Source: Bacillota bacterium
GTDB lineage: Bacteria > Bacillota > Dethiobacteria > DTU022
Direction: 5' to 3'
DNA length: 46,685 nt
NCBI GenBank assembly: GCA_029782095.1
Contig: JAKOVL010000177.1
Location: 1 to 46,685, forward strand
The notes under the pieces are model-generated. The model was not told where the DNA came from. It saw nothing but the letters and a program-made list of their open reading frames with translations, and did not search any database. Shown here one piece after another: positions 17,228-25,099 of the stretch. Each line of letters starts with the position of its first letter. Positions within the stretch are counted from its first letter, which is position 1. The position numbers and the translations under genes were made by a program.

Positions 17228-17830
17228 TTACAAGGTTAGGACCATTGATGTAGAAAGAATCTCCGCTATGTCATACATATTGCTGATCACGCCTACGTCC
17301 AGGGATTCCTTCAAGCCAAAGTAATCGAGGCAGGTGCCGCAGGCCAGAATTTCCACGCCAGCCGATTGCAAAAGTTTCAACTCCTCCAGCGCCGCCGACC
17401 CTGTCGAGCAAAGTTTGACCCCGCTGTTCATGAAAATAAGCGCCCGGGGCAGCCGATCGCGCTTGGCCAGGGTGTAGATAAAGTTGCGCATCAACAGTTG
17501 GCCGAGCTCTTCGCTGCCCTGGCCCAGCCGATCAGAGGTGATCAGAATCACCTGTTCCAACCCTGCCTGCGGGAGAACGCAAGGCTCTTTACTGCTTTGG
17601 CCGGGCCCTTGTTCCGCCGCAGCTCCACCAATATCAATGATATACGCGCTCTCCTGCTGCCGCCACTCGGCCTGCAGGCTGCGGTTCCGGGCAAAGCGCA
17701 GGATGTTGTCCCGCGCCGCATCATTGTCCACCAGTACTTGCAAAGAGGCTCCCTCATTTTCTTCCAGCGCTTTCTTTACCCGCAGCACCGGCTCGGGGCA
17801 GTTAAGCCCGCGGCAGTCGATTTTTTTCAT
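17228..17830 (-). CDS. yedF: YedF-type protein: TusA-like domain plus DsrE-like domain
   Basis: This 200-residue protein starts MKKIDCRGLNCPEPVLRVKKA, a TusA/SirA-like fold with the CPEPV active Cys. From about residue 95 it continues with a DsrE-like domain (VILITSDRLGQGSEELGQLL, then KLCSTG and ACGTCLDYFGL). This pair defines the YedF family associated with selenium metabolism. The ATG at 17830 follows GGAGGTG. A longer frame from 17932 would translate the REP-like repeat and is rejected. It is last in the yedE-tusA-DUF3343-csd-yedF row on the minus strand. Confidence 0.9.
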   Translation of the reverse strand: MKKIDCRGLNCPEPVLRVKKALEENEGASLQVLVDNDAARDNILRFARNRSLQAEWRQQESAYIIDIGGAAAEQGPGQSSKEPCVLPQAGLEQVILITSDRLGQGSEELGQLLMRNFIYTLAKRDRLPRALIFMNSGVKLCSTGSAALEELKLLQSAGVEILACGTCLDYFGLKESLDVGVISNMYDIAEILSTSMVLTL

Positions 17831-17849
17831 TATAATATACACCTCCGCT

Positions 17850-17876
17850 TCAAGTTGGGGACGGTTCTTGACTTGA
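17850..17876 (+). repeat. 27-bp REP-like palindromic element, copy 2
   Basis: TCAAGTT (17850-17856), core GGGGACGGTTCTT and GACTTGA (17870-17876). It differs from copy 1 (15195-15221) at one base. It lies 4 nt upstream of the yedF Shine-Dalgarno, so on the yedF transcript it would form a hairpin beside the ribosome-binding site. Confidence 0.7.
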
Positions 17877-17964
17877 ATTATTCCAGCATAGCGCAGCACG
17901 CTGCGTTCTACGTATAATACCCATTTTAACAATATTCTTGGACAAAAGCATGTTATCGCGCCCT

Positions 17965-19134
17965 TTACCGGGCGCGGGTGAATGCGCTTATTTCCGCCAC
18001 AGCCTCCGCCAGGTAGTCCACATCTTTTTCCGAGGTGAAATAGCCGGGGCTGAGGCGGACGGTGCCCTGGGGAAAGGTGCCGGCGGCCTGGTGGGCCAGG
18101 GGGGCGCAGTGCAGGCCGGTGCGGCAGATAATGCCGAAAGAACTTTCCAGGATATAGCCCAGTTCGCCGCAGTCAACCCCTTCCAGGGTAAAGGAGAGGA
18201 CCGCGGTGCAGCGGTCGTCATCGGCTGGGCCGTAGACGGTCACTCCTTCGATCTCCTCAAGTTTGCGCCGCAAACGCTTGCGAAGCGCCAGCTCGTGAGC
18301 CCGGATTTTGTCCAGGCCTGTTTCTTCAATAAACTTAATGCCTTCAACAAGGCCGGACAGCCCGGGGCTGTTCAGCGTCCCCGCTTCCAGCCGCTCGGGC
18401 ATCGTTTCCGGGTGCAGGTCCATTTCGGAATGGCTGCCCGTTCCGCCTTCGCGCCACGGTTTTAAATCCAGGCCCGGCCGGACGTAAAGCCCCCCGGTGC
18501 CCGGCGGTCCCAGCAGCCCCTTGTGCCCGGTAAAAGCCAGCATATCGACAGGAGTAGCCGCAAGATCAATAGGCACAGCTCCGGCCGATTGTGAAGCATC
18601 AACCAGCACCGCTACCCTGCGGCGGTGCGCCGCTGCGGCCATCTCCTGCAGGGGCAGGATCGTTCCGAGAACATTGGAAGCGTGGTTAATCACCAGCAGC
18701 CGGGTGCGCCGTTGAAAAGAGCGCTCCATGAAATCCAGGTCGGGGTATCCTTCCGGGGAGCAGGGGATCATGGTTGTGCTGATTAACCCCGCCCGGCGCA
18801 GGCCGCCCAAAGGGCGCAGCACCGAGTTGTGATCCATGGCGGTATAAAGCACGTGGTCGCCTTCTTCCAGCAATCCCTTGATAGCCATATTTAAAGCGTC
18901 GGTGGCGTTAAGGGCGAAGACAATCCGGCCCGGATCGGCAATATTGAAAAAACGGGCCAGGGTTTCCCTGGCCCGGTAAACCAGGCGGTCCGCTTCCAGG
19001 GTGCGGGTATGCCCCGAGCGCCCCGGGTTGCCCCAGCTGCCCCGCAGGCATCTTTCCGCTGCGCTGTAAACCGGTTCCGGCTTAGGCCAGGAGGTGGCGG
19101 CGTTGTCAAAATACAGATTCAGTTCACTATTCAT
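17965..19134 (-). CDS. Class V aminotransferase, cysteine desulfurase/selenocysteine lyase family
   Basis: This 389-residue PLP enzyme starts with LYFDNAATSWPKPE, has DASQSAG near 179-185, the PLP lysine in FTGHKGLLG (Lys205), and a C-terminal cysteine in RTGLHCAPL (Cys343). It should release sulfur from cysteine, or selenium from selenocysteine, as an enzyme-bound persulfide or selenide. It lies between DUF3343 and yedF, next to two TusA-type carriers, so it probably feeds them. The overlap with DUF3343 is 4 nt. Whether sulfur or selenium is handled cannot be told from sequence. Confidence 0.9.
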   Translation of the reverse strand: MNSELNLYFDNAATSWPKPEPVYSAAERCLRGSWGNPGRSGHTRTLEADRLVYRARETLARFFNIADPGRIVFALNATDALNMAIKGLLEEGDHVLYTAMDHNSVLRPLGGLRRAGLISTTMIPCSPEGYPDLDFMERSFQRRTRLLVINHASNVLGTILPLQEMAAAAHRRRVAVLVDASQSAGAVPIDLAATPVDMLAFTGHKGLLGPPGTGGLYVRPGLDLKPWREGGTGSHSEMDLHPETMPERLEAGTLNSPGLSGLVEGIKFIEETGLDKIRAHELALRKRLRRKLEEIEGVTVYGPADDDRCTAVLSFTLEGVDCGELGYILESSFGIICRTGLHCAPLAHQAAGTFPQGTVRLSPGYFTSEKDVDYLAEAVAEISAFTRAR

Positions 19135-19409
19135 GGGCGGGGCCTTCCCTTCTTCGAAAATAGACGGGGCAGGCTAAAATCTTTTTCTTCAATTTCATAA
19201 GCACCTTCGGTTTCTACCCGGTTCTCTTGAAGCAGGCGCTCCACCTGCGGCCTGTCCGGGCAGAGGCAGCGCAGGGCGATGCCGCAGCTGGAGCTGATGC
19301 TTCGCGGCACCGGAACCATTTTAAATTCCAGGGTGCTGCTTTTCAGCAGGGCTTCCGCGCGCAGGGCGTAATGTGTGGTCGGGAATGTAATATAGCAGTA
19401 TCGAGCCAT
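19131..19409 (-). CDS. DUF3343 protein, putative Se/S carrier-like
   Basis: This 92-residue product begins MARYCYITFPTTHYALRAEALL, typical of DUF3343. It has two further Cys in SSSCGIALRCLCP near residues 43-53. The family is often linked to class V aminotransferases and selenium genes and is proposed to carry Se or S. Its function has not been firmly shown. It is translationally coupled to the aminotransferase by an ATGA overlap. Confidence 0.85.
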   Translation of the reverse strand: MARYCYITFPTTHYALRAEALLKSSTLEFKMVPVPRSISSSCGIALRCLCPDRPQVERLLQENRVETEGAYEIEEKDFSLPRLFSKKGRPRP

Positions 19410-19479
19410 CGGTTCTCCTTGGTTTAAAACCGGCTGGAGAGAGCAGCGCCGCCCACCCCGGCTTAATTGGCAACATGAT

Positions 19480-19692
19480 CTATTTCGACAAGGTTAACAC
19501 ATAACCTTCTGCATCATCTTCCACGGCAACTGTCCAGCCCATTTGCCTGGCGGCGCGGCTGACATTGTCCCGGGCTACCCCGCTGCTGACCAGGACTGTA
19601 ATAGTGCCGGCTCCCGCTTTTTGCATAGCCTGCCGCGCCAGCAGCACCGGTTCCGGACAGGCCAATCCCCGGCAGTCTACCGGTTCAGACAT
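19480..19692 (-). CDS. TusA-family sulfur carrier protein
   Basis: This 70-residue single-domain TusA/SirA-like protein has the signature DCRGLACPEPVL, whose Cys accepts a persulfide. It is closest in layout to the N-terminal domain of YedF, so the locus encodes two such carriers. It lies between YedE and DUF3343. The likely role is to relay sulfur or selenium from the membrane protein or the desulfurase to an acceptor enzyme. Confidence 0.9.
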   Translation of the reverse strand: MSEPVDCRGLACPEPVLLARQAMQKAGAGTITVLVSSGVARDNVSRAARQMGWTVAVEDDAEGYVLTLSK

Positions 19693-19752
19693 AGTTATGA
19701 CCTCCTCGCATCATTTTATCCCATCAGGTAAACGTGTCAACCAGGCCGGGCC

Positions 19753-20847
19753 TTAGTCACTAGCCGGGGCGGCTGTTTTCGCTTCTTTCCGGCTGTATAG
19801 CGTTTTCGCCGCCAGATTGCCTGCACCGATAATGATGAGCAGGGCCAGGGCGATAATTACCGTCCATCGGCCGGCAGGGGCAACACCGGCGGGAGACGCA
19901 GCCAGCCCGAAATTGTGCATAAACGCGGCCCCGGTGATCAGGCCCAAAACCGTGAACAGCGCGTCGCCGTTACCTTCGCCGCTTAAAATTAGCTGCCGCA
20001 GGGGGCAGCCGCCGGCTAAAACCGCAGCCAGGCCGACTACAGCCATACCTAAGAAATTCCACAGGCCGTCACTATGGGCCACCGGTTGATCGATAAACCC
20101 GGGTACAAATTTCCCGGCGATCAGGTTGCCGGCCAGGGCTACCAGGAAGATGGCGGCGATTCCCCAGAAAAGATGAAAATCTTTAAATAAGATCAGGTCA
20201 CGGATCGCACCCATGGTGCAGAGGCGGGAGCGCTGGGCCAGGATTCCAACCAGCAGTCCGGCTCCCAGGGAGAAAGCAACGGGAGCAGCCATGGAGCCCG
20301 GGCCCTCGGTGCTGAAGAAGATAAATGCGGGCGCCGCTAGCAGCAGCACCAGCAGAAACAAGGTTAGAAATGGGGCGGCATAACCGTTTAAGGGTGGTTG
20401 ACTTTGGCTCCGGCCCAAGGTGTAGCCTTTTTTGAGAAAAATCGTTCCAACCCAGATGCCGGCGATGTAACCGGGCAGCGCAACCAGGGCATTCCAGTCA
20501 CCCCCGGCCAGGCGTAAAATCATGCGCAAAGGGCAGCCCAGGAAAACCAGTGCACCAGCCATCATCAGCATACCGAGAATAAAGCGCAGCACCGGGCTGG
20601 ATCCGCCCCCGGCCTTGAATTCTTTGCCGATCAGGGCAGTGACAAAAGCGCCCAGAACCAACCCCATAATTTCCGGCCGCAAGTACTGGACCACCCCGGC
20701 CCGGTGCAGCCCCAGTCCCCCGGCGATGTCACGCAAAAAGCAGGCGATACAGAAACCCATGTTGGCGGGATTGCCCCAGAGTACCAACAGCACGGCCAGC
20801 AGGCCGGTAACAGCGCCTGCAGCAATAATGAACAACCGGTCTTTCAT
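19753..20847 (-). CDS. yedE: YedE-type membrane protein, putative sulfur/selenium transporter
   Basis: This 364-residue protein has about ten membrane segments and the two-halved YeeE/YedE fold. Conserved Cys sites are visible: FCIACFLRD, VFLGCPLRM, RSRLCTMGAIRD and LAGGCPLRQ. In the YeeE relative these Cys residues pass thiosulfate across the membrane. YedE of selenium-using bacteria is thought to act similarly, but its substrate is less certain. It is first in the minus-strand operon and divergent from a LysR gene. Confidence 0.9.
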   Translation of the reverse strand: MKDRLFIIAAGAVTGLLAVLLVLWGNPANMGFCIACFLRDIAGGLGLHRAGVVQYLRPEIMGLVLGAFVTALIGKEFKAGGGSSPVLRFILGMLMMAGALVFLGCPLRMILRLAGGDWNALVALPGYIAGIWVGTIFLKKGYTLGRSQSQPPLNGYAAPFLTLFLLVLLLAAPAFIFFSTEGPGSMAAPVAFSLGAGLLVGILAQRSRLCTMGAIRDLILFKDFHLFWGIAAIFLVALAGNLIAGKFVPGFIDQPVAHSDGLWNFLGMAVVGLAAVLAGGCPLRQLILSGEGNGDALFTVLGLITGAAFMHNFGLAASPAGVAPAGRWTVIIALALLIIIGAGNLAAKTLYSRKEAKTAAPASD

Positions 20848-20911
20848 CCATCCAGACCCTCCTTGAGCAATTTTTCACAGGATCGCGGACTGCCCTGCGC
20901 TACTTACATTC

Positions 20912-21062
20912 ATTATAGGACAGAGATGTTGTTGGATAAAATTGCAAAAATTAATAAACCTTCTTTTATTTATTACTTTCTTCTATAGATCGCCCAAAGA
21001 TCACCCCGGCCTTTGGTCCGGACCAGGCTATTATGGACGCAAACCAAGCAACAAGATATAAT
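20912..21062. promoter_or_regulatory. Divergent yedE/lysR control region
   Basis: For yedE, TATAAT reads on the minus strand at 20917-20912 with a poor -35 (TTTATC), as expected of an activator-dependent promoter. For lysR, TGGACG (21034-21039) and TATAAT (21057-21062) are 17 nt apart on the plus strand. Between them is a perfect 12-bp palindrome TGGTCCGGACCA at 21014-21025, a candidate LysR-type site. Confidence 0.5.
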
Positions 21063-21094
21063 TGAGATAAGCGGTTAAGGGAAAGGACTGGCCC

Positions 21095-22030
21095 ATGGAT
21101 TTTCAACAATTAAAGATTTTTTTAACCGTTGCCGCCTTGAGAAGTTTTTCCCGGGCTGCGGAAGAAATGTTTATCAGCCAACCCGCGGTCAGTTTGCGCA
21201 TCAAGGGGCTGGAAGAAGAGCTGGGCGCGGTTCTTTTTGATCGCAGCCGCCCGCGCGAACTGGCGTTAACCGAAGCGGGCCGGGAATTCCTGGATTATGC
21301 CCAGCAGATGGTCAACTTGCAGGACGAAGCGCTGGCGCGGCTGGCTCAGGTTGAAGAGGACGCTGCTGTCGCCGGGCCGGTCCAGATTGGCGCCAGCACT
21401 GTCCCGGGGATATACATGCTGCCCTCCCGCCTGGTGAAGTTGAAGCAAATCTATCCCGGCATCACCGTCAACTTGAATATTGACGACTCGGCCCGTGTCC
21501 TGGAAAAAGTGTTAAATTACGAGGTAGACCTGGGTTTCGCCGGCTCCCAAGTCCAGGACGAGCGGCTGCAGTACTACCCCTTTGCCGCCGATGAACTAAT
21601 TTTAATCACGCCCCCGGGATATTTTCAGCCGACGCCGGACGCGGCATCCCCAGAGGGGCTGCCGTCCATTTCGCTGGAACAGTGTCTTTCAGCAAACCTG
21701 ATTCTCCGGGAAAAGGGGTCCGCCACTCGTGATTTTTTCGAAGCCGCCCTCGCCCAGAAAAAGATCAGCCTGCTCGATTTCGCCGGCGTAATTTATGTAA
21801 ACAGCCTGGAGGCAATCAAAAACAGTGTGCGGCACGGCCTGGGTGTTTCCCTGGTTTCACGGCACTCCGTTGAGGATTACCTGCTGCTGCAGTGGGTGGA
21901 CGGCTATAGACCGGAGGGCTTCATGCCGACCCGGAAAATTCACCTGGTGCGCCACGCCGGCCGGGTTTTAAGCCGGGCGGCGAAGCTCGCTTTCAAATTC
22001 TTTTCCGCAAAAAATACTGCACTCCCGTGA
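21095..22030 (+). CDS. LysR-family transcriptional regulator
   Basis: This 311-residue protein has the N-terminal winged helix-turn-helix (DFQQLKIFLTVAALRSFSRAAEEMFISQPAVSLRI, in parts, about 2-36) and a periplasmic-binding-like effector domain (about 90-300). It diverges from the yedE operon, the usual arrangement for a LysR activator and its target. The effector is probably a sulfur or selenium compound, but that is inferred only from the neighbour. Start ATG is preceded by GGGAAAGGA. Confidence 0.92.
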   Translation: MDFQQLKIFLTVAALRSFSRAAEEMFISQPAVSLRIKGLEEELGAVLFDRSRPRELALTEAGREFLDYAQQMVNLQDEALARLAQVEEDAAVAGPVQIGASTVPGIYMLPSRLVKLKQIYPGITVNLNIDDSARVLEKVLNYEVDLGFAGSQVQDERLQYYPFAADELILITPPGYFQPTPDAASPEGLPSISLEQCLSANLILREKGSATRDFFEAALAQKKISLLDFAGVIYVNSLEAIKNSVRHGLGVSLVSRHSVEDYLLLQWVDGYRPEGFMPTRKIHLVRHAGRVLSRAAKLAFKFFSAKNTALP

Positions 22031-22130
22031 AATCAAAGCCAAGGCTCCAGTTTCAAGCCTGTAAATCTCCCTTTAGGTGAAACGGCTGACCAGCAGCAGG
22101 GAGCAGCAGCTGACCCGCCCCGTCCTTTTC

Positions 22131-22159
22131 TTTTCACCTTGCCGAAAGTAGTTTATAAT
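22131..22159 (+). promoter_or_regulatory. Possible promoter of queT
   Basis: TTTTCA at 22131-22136 and TATAAT at 22154-22159 with 17-nt spacing. The leader to the ATG at 22280 is about 115 nt. I looked there for the short preQ1 riboswitch pattern expected for a queuosine-precursor transporter and did not find it. Confidence 0.5.
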
Positions 22160-22279
22160 ATGTCCAGGACACTGTCACAGACGGGAAGATTAACACAAGA
22201 AGCCGAAGGTTTGGGAAAGTCTCCAGCAGGAAAATTCTTCTTGATGGCAAGCTCTTTTGGCAGACAGGGCGGGGAAAGA

Positions 22280-22750
22280 ATGAATAAAAAGGGAATGCTT
22301 AATTTCTGGACCAAGGCTGCCATGATCGGCGCTATTTATGCTGTTTTAACAATCGCCCTGGCGCCCATCAGCTACGGGGTTGTCCAGGTAAGGGTGGCAG
22401 AGGCGCTGACCGTGCTGCCTTATTTCACCCCCGCCGCTATACCGGGTTTATTCGTGGGTTGTGTCATCGCCAATATTTTCGGAGGCAACGGCCTGTTAGA
22501 TATTATTTTTGGCAGCCTGGCCACCCTGGCCGCTGCTTTAGCCGTATCCCGAATTAAAATAAAGTACCTGGTGCCCCTGCCCCCCGTCATCATTAACGCC
22601 CTGGTTGTGGGCCTAGTCCTACATTTTGTGCTGGGATTTCCGGTGCACCTGGCCATCTTATGGGTGGGAGCGGGCCAGGTGCTGGCCTGCTACGGCCTGG
22701 GCCTTCCACTATTGTTGTTCCTGGAAAAGCGGCGGCATTTGCTCAGGTAA
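22280..22750 (+). CDS. queT: QueT-family queuosine precursor transporter (ECF S-component type)
   Basis: This 156-residue membrane protein has about five helices and the family segment VQVRVAEALTVLPYFTPAAI, then PGLFVGCVIANIFGGNGLLD and IIFGSLATLAAALAV. QueT proteins are substrate-binding components of ECF-type importers for queuosine precursors. The ATG at 22280 is chosen over the longer frame from 22139, whose extra N-terminus is not family-like and overlaps the promoter. queA and tgt, which act later in the same pathway, lie about 5 kb downstream. Confidence 0.88.
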   Translation: MNKKGMLNFWTKAAMIGAIYAVLTIALAPISYGVVQVRVAEALTVLPYFTPAAIPGLFVGCVIANIFGGNGLLDIIFGSLATLAAALAVSRIKIKYLVPLPPVIINALVVGLVLHFVLGFPVHLAILWVGAGQVLACYGLGLPLLLFLEKRRHLLR

Positions 22751-22849
22751 GGCTGGAAACAGGGGGGAGACTGAATACGGGAGACTCATTAAGCACCCAT
22801 TGGTGGGAGTTGAAACAATATTTCTTTGGCCTGACAGGGAGGTAGATCA

Positions 22850-23596
22850 ATGGCCGGCCATTCCAAGTGGGCTAATATTAAACATCGCAAAGCACGGGCA
22901 GATGCACAGAAAGGAAAAATTTTTACCAAACTTGCCCGGGAAATAATTGTTGCTGCCCGGGAGGGAGGCGGTGACTTGAACGCCAACTTCCGCTTGCGCC
23001 TGGCGGTGCAGAAAGCCCGGGAAAACAACATGCCCAACGAAAATATCCAGAGGGCTATTCTCAAGGGTACCGGGGAAGCGGAGGGTGAAAACTACGATCA
23101 GGTAATTTATGAAGGCTATGGCCCGGCCGGGGTGGCAGTGCTCCTGGAAACGCTAACGGACAACCGCAACCGTACCGTGGCCGATATCCGGCATGTTTTA
23201 TCCAAGCACGGCGGCAGCCTGGGCGAAACCGGCTGCGTCTCATGGATGTTTGCCCGTAAAGGTATGTTTATAGTTAAAAAAGAGGATACGGCCATGGATG
23301 AAGACGATCTGATCATGATTGCCCTGGAAGCAGGAGCGGAAGACGTCGACCCCGAAGGTGACAGTTATAACATCATTACCCTGCCCGAAGATTTTGAAGC
23401 GGTAAAAAAATATCTGCAGGAGCAGAATGTGCCTTTTTCCGTGGCCGAGGTGACCATGGTGCCGCAGTCCACGGTCGCTATCGAAGATCCTGAAGTTGCG
23501 GCGCGCATTCTCAAGCTTATGGACGCCCTGGAAGACCTTGACGACGTGCAAAATGTCTATGCCAATTTCGATATTCCCGAAGAGTTGATCAATTAG
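22850..23596 (+). CDS. YebC/PmpR-family protein
   Basis: This 248-residue product starts [20 protein letters not shown], the hallmark of the family, and contains [16 protein letters not shown] and [11 protein letters not shown]. Members have been described as DNA-binding regulators and, more recently, as ribosome-associated factors easing translation of proline stretches. It sits ahead of bofC and ruvCAB, as in many Firmicutes. GGGAGGT precedes the ATG. Confidence 0.95.
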   Translation: MAGHSKWANIKHRKARADAQKGKIFTKLAREIIVAAREGGGDLNANFRLRLAVQKARENNMPNENIQRAILKGTGEAEGENYDQVIYEGYGPAGVAVLLETLTDNRNRTVADIRHVLSKHGGSLGETGCVSWMFARKGMFIVKKEDTAMDEDDLIMIALEAGAEDVDPEGDSYNIITLPEDFEAVKKYLQEQNVPFSVAEVTMVPQSTVAIEDPEVAARILKLMDALEDLDDVQNVYANFDIPEELIN

Positions 23597-23605
23597 CCAT
23601 CTTGG

Positions 23606-23635
23606 CTGGGGCTGCCCGAAAAAGGGCGGCCCCAG
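23606..23635 (+). terminator. Hairpin after yebC
   Basis: CTGGGGCTGCCC (23606-23617) pairs with GGGCGGCCCCAG (23624-23635) with one G-U pair around GAAAAA. The following T-run is short (GACGTTT), so termination may be partial. The stretch 23636-23770 holds nothing that I recognise. An 8-bp inverted repeat, ATACCATT (23775-23782) and AATGGTAT (23788-23795), stands just before the next Shine-Dalgarno. Confidence 0.6.
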
Positions 23636-23816
23636 GACGTTTCACTGTTCTGGCATCGCCTTCCTTCCGGGGCAACCCGGCCCTTGCTTCTAGCCGCCAG
23701 GCAGCGGGCATGGCTTCAATTTTTCGCTGCGTGTCCCCTTAAGCAATGTATATAAATCCCTTTACCGGGGCAATATACCATTTTAAGAATGGTATTCCCG
23801 GGAGGGGTGTATCTGC

Positions 23817-24482
23817 ATGGTTAAACAAAATGGACGGAATAGTAAGCTGAAGTGGCTGGGTTGGACAGTATTTATTCTCTTGCTTTTAGTGGTGGGATTT
23901 GGTCCCCTGGCCCTGTTGATTTCTTATACCTGGGACGATAATATGCATACTGGCAGTATGTGGAACGTCTTTAAAAAGCACAGCCTCAGTAATGAGGAGC
24001 TTCATGGGCCCGTGCAGCAGGATCTGCCGCCGGAACCTTTCATGGTGCAGTACCTTCATCGCTATTGCACCCACAGCGAGGTTTTTCCTCCCGGCAATAT
24101 TCCGGCAGGATACCCGGATCCGCCCCAGGCTATTGCCGAAATTGCGGTAGCGCTGCAAAACAGCAACCTCGCCATCGACAACCTGATGGAAGAGCTGAAA
24201 AATCCACAGGACTGGCACCTGGCCGATTTAAGAGAAGGGTGCGGGCGCCCTTTCTTTGTCCTGACCCATTTGGGCGAATTCTGCCCCCGGTGCGATGAGC
24301 AGTTTTACCTGGGTATCTTTGAGCATAATATTGCTGTTTACCAAGGTTTCCCTCCGAACGGCAAACTGATTGAAATAACCGATATACAGGTTAAAGATAT
24401 CGATCGCCCTGATCTTGAGAAAGGCGTCATCTTTGAGAGTGAAGAGCAAAAAAGAATGCTCCTGGAGACCTTCAGCAGTTAG
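23817..24482 (+). CDS. BofC C-terminal domain-containing membrane protein
   Basis: This 221-residue protein has one N-terminal membrane segment (about 15-38, LGWTVFILLLLVVGFGPLAL). The C-terminal domain has the BofC-like pattern DLREGCGRPFFVL, GEFCPRCDEQFYLGIFEHNIAVYQG and a final EITDIQV strand. In Bacillus, BofC is a forespore-secreted inhibitor of SpoIVB signalling in the sigma-K checkpoint. The family domain is recognisable, but the N-terminal part differs from BofC, so the same role is only likely. GGAGGGG lies 9 nt before the ATG. A terminator follows. Confidence 0.75.
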   Translation: MVKQNGRNSKLKWLGWTVFILLLLVVGFGPLALLISYTWDDNMHTGSMWNVFKKHSLSNEELHGPVQQDLPPEPFMVQYLHRYCTHSEVFPPGNIPAGYPDPPQAIAEIAVALQNSNLAIDNLMEELKNPQDWHLADLREGCGRPFFVLTHLGEFCPRCDEQFYLGIFEHNIAVYQGFPPNGKLIEITDIQVKDIDRPDLEKGVIFESEEQKRMLLETFSS

Positions 24483-24511
24483 CCTGCCTTAGAAGCAAGC
24501 ATAAATTAGAA

Positions 24512-24548
24512 AAGGGGTCGTCCCAAAACTCATTTTGGACGACCCCTT
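24512..24548 (+). terminator. Terminator after the BofC-like gene
   Basis: AAGGGGTCGTC (24512-24522), an unpaired C, and CAAAA pair with TTTTG and GACGACCCCTT (up to 24548) around CTCA. A T-rich tail (ATGTTTGTTCTTTG) follows. Confidence 0.75.
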
Positions 24549-24632
24549 ATGTTTGTTCTTTGAAATAAGTTGATAGTGCCAGCAAAGGAATTTAGGAAAT
24601 ATCAGATAGATACAGCGGCCATCTTGGCTTGG

Positions 24633-24887
24633 TCATGGGCAATACAAAAGCATTTTTAAATTTTTTGTTGTCTCCAGACGAAAAGTGTTGTACCTGATGT
24701 AATTCCCAAGGCCATGGCGGGTCAGGAATTCATAATTCTTTTCGTTACCGCAACCGGCATCGGCAATGATATTTTGGGGCAGCCCCCCTAACTGTGTATT
24801 TTTTCCAGATGATTCTCCGGAATTAGATCATCTAAGCACATCGAAAGAAAAAGCTGGTTCATCAAATACGGTTTAAAGGCTATTTTT
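24633..24887 (-). pseudogene. Remnant of an IS1182-type transposase gene
   Basis: Two in-pieces fragments are readable on the minus strand. Near 24887-24800 is an N-terminal piece, FKPYLMNQLFLSMCLDDLIP, followed by ENHL and a stop. In another frame to 24633 is LPQNIIADAGCGNEKNYEFL, then GNYIRYNTFRLE. These match the N-terminus and the central DDE domain (ADAGYGSEENYxYL and YNTF) of IS1182-family transposases as I remember them. The few hundred residues between are missing, and stops interrupt both pieces. It is an old deleted copy. The remainder of 24550-24632 shows nothing else. Confidence 0.7.
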
Positions 24888-24942
24888 CATGCTCCAATTC
24901 TAGCTTATTGTCAATTACTTGTGTACAACAAAATATGGTAAA

Positions 24943-24973
24943 GGGGCTGCCCTTTTGGGCCAGCCCCTTTTTT
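24943..24973 (+). terminator. Rho-independent terminator upstream of ruvC
   Basis: GGGGCTG-CCC (24943-24952) pairs with GGG-C-CAGCCCC (24957-24967), with one bulged C and a TTTT loop, followed by TTTTTT (24968-24973). It would stop plus-strand read-through from the IS remnant region into ruvC. Confidence 0.75.
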
Positions 24974-25042
24974 GTCCACCCAGCGGCAGGGAAGGATTTA
25001 GCCTGCCTGCTAAAGAATAGTATTGAAACAGAACAGAGCGAA

Positions 25043-25070
25043 CTTCTGTTTCCTGTGTCCTGTATTCGAT
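25043..25070. repeat. Degenerate period-7 repeat, block A
   Basis: Four consecutive heptamers upstream of ruvC: CTTCTGT, TTCCTGT, GTCCTGT, ATTCGAT. The first three share the pattern NTYCTGT in register. They belong to the same family as the blocks at 28831, 43436 and 45298. Confidence 0.55.
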
Positions 25071-25099
25071 TTTACCAGTTGCCATACAGGGGGTTTACA

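Noticed and set aside
17831-17932. N-terminal extension of YedF
   Set aside because: It would translate the REP-like repeat, and the Shine-Dalgarno with the family start MKKIDCRG supports 17830.
24908-25099. N-terminal extension of RuvC
   Set aside because: It crosses a terminator and a period-7 block; all known RuvC proteins begin at the MRIIGIDPG segment.
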